Counted from the first letter of the stretch, positions 45,790 through 55,430 are shown. The stretch: 64,000 nucleotides of DNA from Rheinheimera salexigens (GCF_001752395.1 NZ_MKEK01000001.1:715244-779243); one strand, 5' to 3'. Numbers and translations are program-made. The notes: generated by a model not told the origin, from the letters alone.

Positions 45790-48447
45790 TTAAAAGTTAT
45801 AGCTTAGGCTTAAACTATAGTCTTGGCCTTCGGCTCGACGTTGTAATATTTGGCCTTGCTGTAATATTTCGACATCTTGATCTAGCAAGTTTTTCGCGGC
45901 TAGTTTCAAGCTTAAATTCTCGCTTGGCGTATAGCTATAGGTTAAATCTAACGAGTTAAACGGTTGCTCATAGGCATCATCTTTATCATTCACACCGGCA
46001 AAAGCGATGCGCTTGCCAAACACATTATAAGTTAGCGTGGCATGGTGCTGATCGTTATCGGCGTCATAACCAAGCTGCATATTTAACACATATTTAGAAT
46101 GGCCACTTAGCCCGCGTTTGCTATGAGTCAGGTTTGCGCCAGGTAACGGCTGAATGCTGATTTCAGAGTCACTTAAGGTTAGGTTCGATGCCAGATAAAA
46201 GTTGTCAGCAACGTCGCCCAGTTGACCACTAAACATATCCAGTTGTTGCAATACTTCAGCTTCAATACCGTAAATTTTGCCACCTTGAGCATTACGGAAC
46301 GACATTAACAAATTACCGTCGGAGCCCGATAACTCTATGGCTTCTATTGGCTTAGATAAGTCTTTATAAAATACGCCAACGCTATAGTTACTATTATCTT
46401 GATACCATTCTAAGCGCGCTTCAGCGCTATTAATATCGGTGCTTGTTAGTCCAGCATAACCGGTCACTTTAAACTCGGTTAATGGGTCTAGGTACAGCAC
46501 TGGCGTGACTTCACGTAAGTCGGGTCTTACCACGGTTTTGCTATAACCAAATCTAGCTTGTAGCTCATCATTAATAAACCAAGTTAATGATAAAGCAGGG
46601 TAAAAGTCTTGCTCTACTAGTACAGAATCTAACACGTTACCGCTAATATCACCGTTGGCATTTAAGGGTAATGACAGTTGTTTAAAGTCTTCGTAGCGCA
46701 GACCAAGGTTTATTTTAAATAAGTAATCATAATTAATTTCTATGGCAGCATAGCCAGCATCAATAATCTGCGCGGCGACATAATCATCGGCTTGCGTAGT
46801 TACGTTAGAAATTTTAAAGCCATTGCTGCTGTTGCTGATATTGGTATCAGAGAAAATGTCACTAAAACCGTCAGTAAGCTGGGATAGGCTAAAGCCTAAT
46901 GTATCAAAATTAAATAAATTGGTTTCGGCATGTCTATTGCGCTGAAAATTGGCGTAACCACCACTGAATAATAATTCAGCTTTGCCTATGTTTGCTGGTA
47001 ACGAAAAGTTTAGATTGGCACTTTTGGTTCGATCGTTCATATCGCTAAAACTGTAATTAACCGCGTTTTGATTACGGCGTAAAAAGGATTGTACGCTGCC
47101 GTCACTTTGCTGCTCGTTTAAATAGCGAAAATCCACCTCACCTGGTGCATCACGGCGAGCTTTTGCTTGGGTATACTGCCAATCTAGCGCTAAACCGGCG
47201 ATATCATCTAACTGGTGCTGGCCGCGTATTTGTTGGCTAATAAGGCTGCGTTCTTCATAGCGAATGCTGGTATCGGTATTGTTGCGATTAGGCTCATTAA
47301 TCGTTTCAATACTATCGCCTTGCTTAATTTTAATTTCATCTTTGCTATCAAGCAGGTACAAGCTAGTGGTTTCAATGCGGTGAGCGGGAGTAAATTCAAC
47401 ACCAAAATTTAGCATGCCAGATAATTTAACCTGATGCTCGGTACCGCTAATGTCATCATAGCGATTTAGAGGCACTAAATTGTCACCAGAAACAGAATAA
47501 TAGCGCTCTTGTTGCTCAATATTGTCGGTAGCGCGGCTATAACTTAAGCCTGACATCATACCAAACACGATGTCATCACTGATGCTATAGCGATCACCAA
47601 AAGATACGCTGGCATTTAAATCAGGCTCAACGTCACTAGAACGTATAGCAATATCGCGATTAAAGGCTAAACCTAAATTACGCAGCTCGGTATCAGCAGC
47701 GGCAAGGTTGGCTGCGGTAATTCCGCCGTTAGCTTGGGCAATAGTAGTGCGAGTAATAGTGCCATATTGCTGCAATGCCGACTGTAATAACGGTGACATG
47801 GCACGCGTGCCGTCGTCTTTACCTCGCCAGTCATCAGCACCGCCACTATACACATAACCGTCCTCATTATTTAGGCTGTTATAACCGGTGCCTAAGGCCA
47901 TACTAAAACTGGTTTGGCGGGGAATGCTCACGGTGCGAATATTAACATTACCGCCACCAAAGGCCGCGGGTAAATCTGGCGAGTAAGCTTTTTGCACCAC
48001 TAAGCTGTCGATAATGCCAGCAGGAAACATATCTAATGGCATGACATTACGAGTAGGATCGGGACTAGGTACCATAGCGCCATTAAGTAAGGTGCTTGAA
48101 TAACGCTCGCCTAAGCCTCTGACATATATAAATTTATCTTTTACTAAGGTAAGGCCCGTGACTCGGCGCAACGCTGTCGCCGCATTGCTATCACCTGCGC
48201 GGGCAATTTGTTCCATGCCCAACACTTCTGCCACATAGGTATGCTCACGCCGCTCGGCAGCCGCTGAGGCAGCAGAACTAATTAAGCGACCAGTAATGGC
48301 AATATGTTCTATCTGGTCTGGCGCTGCTGCAACAGCAACACTCTGTTCAGCAAAGGTGGCTAAGGATATAAAGGTTGTAGCCGATGTCAGCGCTAGCAGT
48401 ACACTGCGACTGACACGACTAAAAGTTAAGGCTTGTTTGCTGCTCAT
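45790..48447 (-). CDS. TonB-dependent receptor, likely phosphate-starvation induced
   Basis: The 885-residue protein has a signal peptide with a long n-region, a plug with IYVRGLGERYSSTLLNGA, FPAGIIDSLVVQKAYSPDLP and AAFGGGNVNIRT, and a barrel ending SLSLSYNF. Receptors with this RGLGERY plug often accompany a beta-helix lipoprotein, as here: the lipoprotein gene ends 89 bases upstream on the same strand with no terminator. The pair sits between pst and phoBR and has a Pho box in front of the lipoprotein gene. It likely takes up a phosphorus compound too large for porins, such as a phosphoester or nucleic-acid fragment; that is inference. Confidence 0.88.
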   Translation of the reverse strand: MSSKQALTFSRVSRSVLLALTSATTFISLATFAEQSVAVAAAPDQIEHIAITGRLISSAASAAAERREHTYVAEVLGMEQIARAGDSNAATALRRVTGLTLVKDKFIYVRGLGERYSSTLLNGAMVPSPDPTRNVMPLDMFPAGIIDSLVVQKAYSPDLPAAFGGGNVNIRTVSIPRQTSFSMALGTGYNSLNNEDGYVYSGGADDWRGKDDGTRAMSPLLQSALQQYGTITRTTIAQANGGITAANLAAADTELRNLGLAFNRDIAIRSSDVEPDLNASVSFGDRYSISDDIVFGMMSGLSYSRATDNIEQQERYYSVSGDNLVPLNRYDDISGTEHQVKLSGMLNFGVEFTPAHRIETTSLYLLDSKDEIKIKQGDSIETINEPNRNNTDTSIRYEERSLISQQIRGQHQLDDIAGLALDWQYTQAKARRDAPGEVDFRYLNEQQSDGSVQSFLRRNQNAVNYSFSDMNDRTKSANLNFSLPANIGKAELLFSGGYANFQRNRHAETNLFNFDTLGFSLSQLTDGFSDIFSDTNISNSSNGFKISNVTTQADDYVAAQIIDAGYAAIEINYDYLFKINLGLRYEDFKQLSLPLNANGDISGNVLDSVLVEQDFYPALSLTWFINDELQARFGYSKTVVRPDLREVTPVLYLDPLTEFKVTGYAGLTSTDINSAEARLEWYQDNSNYSVGVFYKDLSKPIEAIELSGSDGNLLMSFRNAQGGKIYGIEAEVLQQLDMFSGQLGDVADNFYLASNLTLSDSEISIQPLPGANLTHSKRGLSGHSKYVLNMQLGYDADNDQHHATLTYNVFGKRIAFAGVNDKDDAYEQPFNSLDLTYSYTPSENLSLKLAAKNLLDQDVEILQQGQILQRRAEGQDYSLSLSYNF

Positions 48448-48536
48448 CTGAAAGTCATCCTATCAGCTTTAAAAAGTAGGGTGCTGCAATCACTTTTCAT
48501 GCAGCACCGAAAGTGAACGTTATTTGCTGTTATGGA

Positions 48537-49958
48537 TTAGTCGGTAAAACCTATAGTCCAGCCTTGAGTCCAGTCATTGCTGCCATCAAAAGCGCCAATG
48601 TAATTAACGGCATCAAACCAACCGTCCACGTTATTGCTAACGTCATAGCCATTGTTCAGAGCAGGAGAGGTCGCTTGTGGCATATAGCCAGTTAGCATGG
48701 CGTCGGTGACTAAGTTACCAGGCTGGGCTAAAAACCAAGCTTGCGCATCTAAGGTCACGTTTTTATTGCCATCAACGGTGTTTTTAAAGGCTTCAGGACA
48801 ATCGATAATGGAGTTGCGGATTAAGATTTCACCATTATTAGCGTTAGCCACCGACTCATCGCTATTAATTTCCAAACATTCGCCCATACCGGTAGGGCCG
48901 GTAACAATCATGTTATACAACTCTCCGGCAGTACCCGCGCGCAGTAGCACACCTTCAGAGTCGTCTTCGCCATCAAAGGCATTGCCAATAATGGTGATAT
49001 TAGCAATGCGTGGCTTACTAACGGGCTCGGCCGTAAAGTTACCCGATTGGTTATCGGCTTCTATACCACGGTTAGCTTTAGTGTTATTAGGATTATGCTT
49101 AATTAACACGTGCTGCATGCGGCCTGTCCAACCATCCGCCCAGTCTAGTGAGTCGTCTTGATTGCCGGTTAATACCACATATTTAGCATCTACCGTGCCA
49201 CCAAAAAATTCGACACCGTCATCTAAATTATTATGCACTTGGATATATTCCACTGCAGTGCCACGGCCAACACCGGCAAAGGTAATACCGTTTAGCTCGT
49301 TATCTGGAATAACTTCATAACCGGCATAACGCACTTGTAAGTACTTTAATGCGCCACTACTATCGTCTGGGTTAGCACCACCATAAGGGCCAGCTTCGCC
49401 TTCAGACTCTACTTGGCAGTTGGCTAAATCGGCTTGGTTACACTTGTTAGTAGGCGCCTTGCCTAATAACACTAAGCCACCCCATTCTGCGCTAGACTCA
49501 TCATTCGACAGTCCCAACATATCGTTAACAGATGTCATAATAATCGGCTCTGCTGCTGTACCCACGGCATTAATTTTAGAGCCGCGGGCCACCACTAAAT
49601 AATCGGCTCCACTTTTACCAAAGACCGAGGTGCCTGGCGCTATGCTTAAGGTGGCGCTATTGGCATTATCGTTACCTACCACCACTTTGCCGTTAAGTGA
49701 CCAGAGAATATCGGCACTTAAGCGCGCATCTGCGGTGATGGTGCCAGTCAGTTCACATACTGGTTTATCATTGCCGGTTAACTTAGCGCCTTCAGTAGCA
49801 AATGCTGGGCAGCTGCTAGTAGGTGGCGTTGTGCCACCGCCGTCACTATTGCCACCGTTGCCATTACCGCCTGTATTAAGAATCACATCACCACCACAGC
49901 CGGCCAAAAATAGGGCGGTAGTAATAGCGCTAAGTTTCATTAAGTTTGCTAAAGCCAT
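48537..49958 (-). CDS. Surface/periplasmic lipoprotein with predicted beta-helix, Pho-linked
   Basis: The 473-residue protein has a lipoprotein signal (LFLAGCGGD), a Gly/Asn-rich linker (NTGGNGNGGNSDGGG) and a repetitive beta-rich body with many DDG, GNQDD and GVEFFGG turns like a right-handed beta-helix. Four Cys outside the lipobox (CPAF/VCELT, NKCNQADLANCQ) could form disulfides. Start at ATG 49958 has the SD GGAG eight bases upstream. It precedes the TonB receptor in one operon and is probably its partner, holding or presenting ligand at the outer membrane. I cannot name a family. Confidence 0.8.
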   Translation of the reverse strand: MALANLMKLSAITTALFLAGCGGDVILNTGGNGNGGNSDGGGTTPPTSSCPAFATEGAKLTGNDKPVCELTGTITADARLSADILWSLNGKVVVGNDNANSATLSIAPGTSVFGKSGADYLVVARGSKINAVGTAAEPIIMTSVNDMLGLSNDESSAEWGGLVLLGKAPTNKCNQADLANCQVESEGEAGPYGGANPDDSSGALKYLQVRYAGYEVIPDNELNGITFAGVGRGTAVEYIQVHNNLDDGVEFFGGTVDAKYVVLTGNQDDSLDWADGWTGRMQHVLIKHNPNNTKANRGIEADNQSGNFTAEPVSKPRIANITIIGNAFDGEDDSEGVLLRAGTAGELYNMIVTGPTGMGECLEINSDESVANANNGEILIRNSIIDCPEAFKNTVDGNKNVTLDAQAWFLAQPGNLVTDAMLTGYMPQATSPALNNGYDVSNNVDGWFDAVNYIGAFDGSNDWTQGWTIGFTD

Positions 49959-50033
49959 GGTTATTTCTCCGTTGTATTTTTATGGGTGCAAGTACTAGGT
50001 TTAAATTAACTGCACGCAGCCTAGCGCAGAGAA

Positions 50034-50051
50034 ATGACATTTTTATGACGG
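50034..50051 (-). promoter_or_regulatory. Pho box before the lipoprotein-TonB operon
   Basis: Read on the minus strand the site is CCGTCAT, AAAA, ATGTCAT: two 7-bp half-sites 11 bp apart, close to the PhoB consensus. A weak -10 like TAGGCT follows after ten bases. It lies 76 bases before the lipoprotein start. Confidence 0.8.
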
Positions 50052-50114
50052 AAAAATTACGATATAAAAACGGGCTACATTGCCATTGCGGGATAAGGTA
50101 ATATAAAGCTAACC

Positions 50115-50150
50115 GTTTCATAAAACTGTCATAATGTGCAGTGATACTAA
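50115..50150 (+). promoter_or_regulatory. Pho box and -10 of phoBR
   Basis: GTTTCAT, AAAA, CTGTCAT (50115-50132) is a near-consensus PhoB site, and a -10 like TACTAA lies at 50145-50150. It indicates positive autoregulation of phoBR. Confidence 0.85.
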
Positions 50151-50198
50151 GCAACATAAGTATTTAAAATAAGTATTTACGAAAGCTTGAGGAACCCA

Positions 50199-50885
50199 AT
50201 GTCCAGACGCATTTTGATTGTGGAAGATGAAGCACCCATCCGGGATATGTTAAGTTTTGTGGTTGAACAAAATGGCTATCAAGCCGATACCGCCGCCGAT
50301 TATGATGAGGCAATACTGGCCATCGTAGAGCCTTATCCGGATCTTATTTTACTGGACTGGATGCTACCGGGTGGTAGCGGCATTCAAATTGCCAAGAAAA
50401 TGAAACAACATGAAATCACCCGCAATATTCCGATTATTATGATCACCGCGCGCGGTGAAGAAGAAGATAAAGTTCGTGGCTTAGAAGTGGGTGCTGATGA
50501 CTATGTGACTAAGCCCTTTTCGCCTAAAGAGCTGATGGCGCGGATCAAGGCCGTTATTCGTCGCGTGTCACCTACTAGCTTAGATGATACGATTACTATT
50601 CAAGGCTTAGTGTTAGATCCGGTGTCGCATCGGGTCACTGCCAACGGTACGGCACTAGAGATGGGGCCTACCGAATTTCGGTTATTACACTTTTTTATGA
50701 CCCATACCGAGCGCGTATACAGCCGTGAACAGTTGCTAGATCAAGTGTGGGGCACCAATGTCTATGTCGAAGATCGCACCGTAGATGTGCATATTCGCCG
50801 CTTACGCAAAGCGATTTCTCATGCTGAACATGACAAACTCATTCAAACCGTACGGGGCTCTGGCTACCGTTTTTCAGCTAAATAA
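50199..50885 (+). CDS. phoB: Phosphate regulon response regulator
   Basis: ATG 50199 follows the SD GAGGAA; the TTG at 50187 overlaps that SD and is rejected. The 228-residue protein has a receiver domain ([11 protein letters not shown], phospho-acceptor Asp in [13 protein letters not shown], Lys in YVTKPF) and an OmpR-type winged helix ([39 protein letters not shown]). This is full-length PhoB, which activates genes with Pho boxes, three of which are seen in this window. Confidence 0.96.
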   Translation: MSRRILIVEDEAPIRDMLSFVVEQNGYQADTAADYDEAILAIVEPYPDLILLDWMLPGGSGIQIAKKMKQHEITRNIPIIMITARGEEEDKVRGLEVGADDYVTKPFSPKELMARIKAVIRRVSPTSLDDTITIQGLVLDPVSHRVTANGTALEMGPTEFRLLHFFMTHTERVYSREQLLDQVWGTNVYVEDRTVDVHIRRLRKAISHAEHDKLIQTVRGSGYRFSAK

Positions 50886-50899
50886 GGTTAACCACGCCC

Positions 50900-52186
50900 A
50901 TGCGCCAATTGCTGTCTAAAAAGAAGGTTTACAGCAAAGTACTATTGTTATTTTGTTTTATCGGTGTGGTGGGTTTTTTGTCGAATAGTGCCTTAGCGGC
51001 CTTACTGATTTTAAGTGTCGCTTTATTGCTGTGGCACTATCATCATTTATTTTTACTAGATAAATGGTTATGGCGCGATCGCAAACTATCCCCGCCGTTA
51101 AGCGAGGGAGTTTGGGGTAATTTATTTGAAGGCTTCTATTATCAACAGCGTAAAGAGCGGCGCAAGCAACGTTTGTTACGCGATACAGTTCGCCGCTTTC
51201 GGGATGGTGCGGAAGCTTTACCTCAAGCGGTAGTGGTGTTAACAACCGATTGGGCCATAATTTGGTGCAATAAGCTGGCGCAAATGCTAATAGGTTTACA
51301 CTGGCCAGATGACGAAGGTCAGCGTTTACATAATCTTATTCGCCATCCTGATTTTTTAAGCTATCTAAAACAGCTTAATTTTAGCCAACCATTAGAGCTC
51401 GCTTCACCGATTAATGAACAGTTGGTCCTAGAGTTTAATATCGTACCTTACGGTGCTGAACAATATTTATTAACCGTGCGCGATATCAGCCAACTTAAAC
51501 AGCTAGAGCAAGTTCGCAAAGATTTTGTCGCCAATGTATCGCATGAGTTACGTACGCCATTAACGGTATTACAAGGTTATTTAGAATTAATGGACGACGA
51601 GAGTGTGCCAGATGAGAAAATTTGGCGCAAAGCTCACACGGTAATGTTAGAACAAACAAAGCGTATGGATGGGCTGGTTCAGCAATTATTAACGCTATCG
51701 AGAATAGAGGCCTCAGCCCGAGTGCAATTTGAAGATAAAGTGGATGTACCTGCGATGCTGGCGCAATTAAAGCTTGAAACCGAAAGCTTAAATCAAGAAA
51801 AGCAGCATCATATTCAGTTTAAAATTGATAATAGTTTGTATGTTACTGGTGTAAGCGAAGAGCTACGCAGTGCCTTTTCTAATTTAGTCATTAATGCCAT
51901 TAAATACACGCCAGCCGGTGGCGACATTCAAATCAGTTGGCAGCGCCAGCATTTGAGCGCGCTATTTTCGGTAATCGATAATGGCGAAGGCATAGCACCG
52001 CAACATGTGAAACGCTTAACCGAACGCTTTTACCGAGTAGACCAAGCACGGGCTAGAAACACCGGTGGCACCGGCTTGGGTTTAGCTATTGTTAAACACG
52101 TATTATCACGCCACAACAGTCGGTTAATGATTTTTAGTGAACCAGGCCAGGGCAGTCGTTTTAGCTTTACCTTACCCGCGGAGTGA
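50900..52186 (+). CDS. phoR: Phosphate regulon sensor histidine kinase
   Basis: The 428-residue kinase has two adjacent N-terminal helices (about 12-50), a short cytoplasmic charged patch, a PAS domain (about 100-205), the H-box FVANVSHELRTPLTVL with His near 216, N-box LVINAIKYTP, and G-boxes DNGEGIA and GTGLGLAIVK. This is the PhoR layout. It starts 14 bases after phoB and is cotranscribed with it. Confidence 0.96.
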   Translation: MRQLLSKKKVYSKVLLLFCFIGVVGFLSNSALAALLILSVALLLWHYHHLFLLDKWLWRDRKLSPPLSEGVWGNLFEGFYYQQRKERRKQRLLRDTVRRFRDGAEALPQAVVVLTTDWAIIWCNKLAQMLIGLHWPDDEGQRLHNLIRHPDFLSYLKQLNFSQPLELASPINEQLVLEFNIVPYGAEQYLLTVRDISQLKQLEQVRKDFVANVSHELRTPLTVLQGYLELMDDESVPDEKIWRKAHTVMLEQTKRMDGLVQQLLTLSRIEASARVQFEDKVDVPAMLAQLKLETESLNQEKQHHIQFKIDNSLYVTGVSEELRSAFSNLVINAIKYTPAGGDIQISWQRQHLSALFSVIDNGEGIAPQHVKRLTERFYRVDQARARNTGGTGLGLAIVKHVLSRHNSRLMIFSEPGQGSRFSFTLPAE

Positions 52187-52270
52187 GTGCAGCTAAAGCT
52201 TGCTTAGCAAGGGTTGGTTTTTTAGAATGAAGCAAAGGCTTAACAGCAAACTAAAAAGCAAGGTGAAGCG

Positions 52271-53320
52271 ATGCACGGTGAATATAAGGTACCAGGCGGC
52301 AAGTTAGTGGTTGCAGATGTAGCAGTGCAACAGGATATATTAAGCCAAGTCAGTATTTCCGGTGACTTCTTCTTAGAACCAGATAGCGCGTTAACCCGCA
52401 TTAACCAAGCCCTTACAGGCTTACCTAGCAGCGCTAGCCATAAAACCCTTACCACAGCTATTCAACAAGCGCTCGACGACGATGTGGTGATGTTTGGTTT
52501 CTCTGCAGAAGCAGTCGCCACCGTAGTTCGGCGTGCTTTAGGCCATGCCAGTAGTTGGCTTGATCATCAATTTACCCTGATCCCGCCGGTTACTTTACCA
52601 GCAGTTGAGCATGTCGCGTTAGACGAAGTGATAGCCAACTCGGTAGCGAGAGGTTTACGCGGGCCCACATTACGATTTTGGGATTGGGATGACTCTGTAG
52701 TGGTGATAGGCTGTTTTCAATCGGTAAAGAACGAAATAGATATGCCGGCAGCAAAAAATGCCGATATAAAAGTGGTGCGCCGAATAACAGGTGGCGGTGC
52801 CATGTTTATGGAACCAGGCAACTGCATTACGTATTCGTTAACGGTGCCAACATCGATAGTAGATGGCATGAGCATTGAACAGTCATATCAGTTTTTAGAC
52901 GCTTGGGTGTTGGCAGCTTTAGCGGAAGTCGGCATTAACGCTCACTATAAACCGTTAAATGATATTGCGTCTGACCAAGGTAAAATAGGCGGTGCGGCCC
53001 AAAAACGCTTTGCTAGCGGGGTGTTAGTTCACCATGCCACTTTGGCATACAATATAGACGCTAACAAAATGCTGCAGGTGTTACGTATTGGCCGAGAAAA
53101 ACTCTCTGATAAAGGCATTACCAGCGCGAACAAGCGAGTCGACCCCATGCGCAGCCAAACGGGCTTAACTCGAGCCGCCATTATCGACGCTTTTATTCAG
53201 CACTTTTCTAAAAACTACCCAACCCAAACAGGACAGTATTTGCCGCAAGAACTTGGCAGCGCTAAAACACTAGTCACCGAGAAGTATTTAAGCCAAGAGT
53301 GGTTGTACAAAGTGCAGTAG
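52271..53320 (+). CDS. Lipoate-protein ligase-like enzyme with reversed domain order
   Basis: The first 70 residues (GEYKVPGGKLVVADVAV) resemble the accessory C-terminal domain of LplA, here placed at the N-terminus. From about 105 follows the BPL/LplA catalytic domain: LRFWDWDDSVVVIGCFQ, VRRITGGGAMFMEPGN, and the lysine in GKIGGAAQKRF that contacts the lipoyl-AMP in the family. It would attach lipoate, or octanoate, to E2 or GcvH domains. The exact acyl substrate and cofactor cannot be read. SD AAGGTGA lies five bases before ATG. It stands alone between phoR and a convergent RDD gene. Confidence 0.85.
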   Translation: MHGEYKVPGGKLVVADVAVQQDILSQVSISGDFFLEPDSALTRINQALTGLPSSASHKTLTTAIQQALDDDVVMFGFSAEAVATVVRRALGHASSWLDHQFTLIPPVTLPAVEHVALDEVIANSVARGLRGPTLRFWDWDDSVVVIGCFQSVKNEIDMPAAKNADIKVVRRITGGGAMFMEPGNCITYSLTVPTSIVDGMSIEQSYQFLDAWVLAALAEVGINAHYKPLNDIASDQGKIGGAAQKRFASGVLVHHATLAYNIDANKMLQVLRIGREKLSDKGITSANKRVDPMRSQTGLTRAAIIDAFIQHFSKNYPTQTGQYLPQELGSAKTLVTEKYLSQEWLYKVQ

Positions 53321-53328
53321 GGCTCTGG

Positions 53329-53874
53329 TTAGCGCGCGTTTTTATACAGGTTTAAGGCCCGGCTTTGCTGTTTAGTTAACACCACCATTTGGGTGTGGCT
53401 TAGCTGGTCTTGTAAGGCTAAGCCTTTACCCCAACGGATTAACAACCACAAGTTACCCAGCCCCAACAAAGCGGTTAAGGCGCGGATAGCCGCTTGCTTT
53501 AAAGTAACCGGTCGGCCATCTTGCTGCACTAATAGAACACGCCAACTGCGCATACCTAGGGTTTGGCCGCCTTTGCACCAAAAATATAAATAAAAGCCTA
53601 TAAACAGTGCTAAAGAATATAGCTGAAACCAAATTTTATGATCCGCTATATAAGCCGCCGGGTCGGCATAATTGGCAAAAGAAATTACCCCAGCGCTATT
53701 AAGCAAGGCCACTAGCCCCAGTCCCAAAGCCATGGCGAGCATCCATAAGGCAATTAAGATTAACCAGTCATAAAACATTGCCGCTAACCGCCGCCATAAA
53801 CCAGCGCGAGGTGCGACAGCAAATTCAGAATAAGAATGAGATAAAGACTCAGAGCTATGCATAATACAACCCAT
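53329..53874 (-). CDS. RDD family membrane protein
   Basis: The 181-residue protein has the RDD pattern: RLAAMFYDWLIL with Arg and Asp in the first helix, and a later TLGMRSWRVLLVQQDGRP segment. Three to four membrane helices are visible. The start may also be ATG 53862; neither has a clear SD. RDD proteins are small membrane proteins of unsure role, some being linked to sodium/proton exchange or protein targeting. Confidence 0.85.
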   Translation of the reverse strand: MGCIMHSSESLSHSYSEFAVAPRAGLWRRLAAMFYDWLILIALWMLAMALGLGLVALLNSAGVISFANYADPAAYIADHKIWFQLYSLALFIGFYLYFWCKGGQTLGMRSWRVLLVQQDGRPVTLKQAAIRALTALLGLGNLWLLIRWGKGLALQDQLSHTQMVVLTKQQSRALNLYKNAR

Positions 53875-53965
53875 AATAAAAATCGCGGCAAGTGTAACAT
53901 GCAGCCAACTTATTTCGAAGCTGCTGTAATTTTAGCCAAGCAAATAAATTAACAGAGAAATTATG

Positions 53966-53993
53966 TTGCGCTGCGCCAGATGCATCGTATAAT
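53966..53993 (+). promoter_or_regulatory. Promoter of tRNA-Leu
   Basis: -35 TTGCGC (53966-53971), 16 bp, and a perfect -10 TATAAT (53988-53993), followed by a G/C-rich discriminator GCCAGCG, typical of stable-RNA genes under growth-rate control. Confidence 0.8.
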
Positions 53994-54023
53994 GCCAGCG
54001 TTTACTGCAAAAAATCCCTCAGT

Positions 54024-54110
54024 GCCTGGGTGGCGAAATTGGTAGACGCAGTGGATTCAAAATCCACCGTTGGTAACAACGTGCCGGTTCGAGTCCGGCC
54101 CTAGGCACCA
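54024..54110 (+). tRNA. leuX: tRNA-Leu, anticodon CAA
   Basis: The 87-base gene folds as a class II tRNA. The acceptor stem is GCCTGGG with CCTAGGC (one G-T pair), then A and an encoded CCA. The D-arm contains GGTAGACGC, the anticodon stem GTGGA/TCCAC holds TTCAAAA with CAA at 54058-54060, there is a long variable arm (CGTTGGTAACAACG), and the T-loop is GGTTCGAGTCC. It reads UUG codons. It stands alone. No repeat of its 3' end was found downstream, so it is not shown to be an attachment site. Confidence 0.97.
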
Positions 54111-54504
54111 TATATTTTTATTTCTTGTCTTGTCACTTTAAATCTTATTTATTCGAAATCTGTAGTATTTGAGATGATATTTTCTCTTTAGAATTTATCG
54201 GTACTTATGATCAAGCCTACTACCATAAGACCAGCAGATTAAACTCCCTTTCTAAAGTATAAATAGCCTGCTGTGGTAGCTTTGTGGCAATAGCTGGCAT
54301 GACCTTCGGTATTTATAAAAAATAATACAGTATTTTTGCAGGCAGTGCTAAATGGTTTAAAACCAACTTTACACTCATTTTCTTATTGTTTTTTTATCAT
54401 TTTACTTACATTAAACCAGCAAGTTTGGCATCATTATGCTTATCGCAACAATGACAGCCGCTGGGTAGAAGCCTTTAATAAAGCTGTCAGCAATGGAGCA
54501 GGGA
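54111..54504. other. Intergenic region after tRNA-Leu
   Basis: About 390 bases without a supported gene, A/T-rich. A frame at 54336-54527 opens with TTG and overlaps the next gene; it has one hydrophobic stretch (SYCFFIILLTL) but no good SD, so it is left out. Confidence 0.6.
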
Positions 54505-54957
54505 ATGGATACCATCCAACTGATTAACTTACTACCTTATACTTTTTTAAATCCACTAATCCTGATGGCATATATCTTTATCTGCTCAGAAAACGCGCTA
54601 CTTCAAGGGAGTAAAATACAAACCTTCTATGATATTGGTGGCAACTCGCAGCGCATTAACTTAGGGCTATATTTAGGGTTTTGTGTACTGGCGAGTGGTT
54701 TGTTTATCAGCTTTAAGCTGGTTACCTTGCTCCCCTTAGCTACAACGGATGTAACGGCTTTGGATCTTATATTAGTCGAACCTGGCTGGAGTGAGTTTAT
54801 CGCTTATATAGCGACGCTATTTACGCTATGCGGCTTTTTAGCAAAAGACGGTATTGAAAGCAATGTAGCAGGGTTTATCTTTTTTCCGTTCTTAATGTTA
54901 GGTGCTGTGCTTTTAGTCATAAACCATGTCAGTTGGTTATGGGCAAAGGTGATTTAA
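54505..54957 (+). CDS. Unknown four-helix membrane protein
   Basis: About 150 residues, with four hydrophobic segments (near residues 8-27, 48-68, 90-110 and 117-145). No family is recognised. ATG 54505 is preferred over ATG 54493 because GGAG lies six bases upstream of it. It overlaps the next gene at TAATG, so the two are translated together. Confidence 0.7.
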   Translation: MDTIQLINLLPYTFLNPLILMAYIFICSENALLQGSKIQTFYDIGGNSQRINLGLYLGFCVLASGLFISFKLVTLLPLATTDVTALDLILVEPGWSEFIAYIATLFTLCGFLAKDGIESNVAGFIFFPFLMLGAVLLVINHVSWLWAKVI

Positions 54958-55430
54958 TGGACGGACAAGTTGATTGGTGGATGTACCTACTTAGTGCCTT
55001 TACGCCCGTTGTTACGCTTTTAACTCTAGGTTCCTTAAAAGCCAGCGCGGAGCAAAAAAACTCTACTAATAAAGCGGATAAGGGTATAACTGCGCCCGAT
55101 ATGTCTCCTTTGGGTGTATCAATTACTACAGCTCTGACTCAAGTAGTGTTGGGCGGTATGTTATATGCTTTGTGGTTAGGCGGACACGGGCTGGTATTTT
55201 GGCTTATTGATAAGCCGCTGCATATCAGTGCCTATTTTTATAAGCCGCCGCTAGTTGCCTATTGGTTTCCTTATTTGCTCGGACTGTTTTTTATAATATA
55301 CAGGGTACTAATAGCGCCAAAAATCAGCCAGATGCGCATAAAGGCCATTATGCACAGCTTAATTAGTTTAGGTTTTTTGGCCGCTAGTTATATGGTGATG
55401 ATTACTTATTTGAAATGGTTAGCTGTTTAA
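54957..55430 (+). CDS. Unknown four-helix membrane protein, partner of the preceding gene
   Basis: About 157 residues. An N-terminal helix with WWMYLLSAFTPVV is followed by a polar stretch (SAEQKNSTNKADK) and three more helices (about 68-95, 108-125 and 136-155). The start at ATG 54957 shares a base with the TAA of the upstream gene and has the SD AAGGTGA, so a two-gene operon is likely. No family or function is recognised. Confidence 0.7.
   Translation: MDGQVDWWMYLLSAFTPVVTLLTLGSLKASAEQKNSTNKADKGITAPDMSPLGVSITTALTQVVLGGMLYALWLGGHGLVFWLIDKPLHISAYFYKPPLVAYWFPYLLGLFFIIYRVLIAPKISQMRIKAIMHSLISLGFLAASYMVMITYLKWLAV

Noticed and set aside
54087..54110. tRNA-Leu 3' end as attachment site of an island
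   Set aside because: No second copy of the end sequence was found in the following 10 kb and no integrase gene is present.
54336..54527. 63-residue frame before the unknown membrane pair
   Set aside because: TTG start, no SD, and overlap with a better-supported gene; possible but unsupported.
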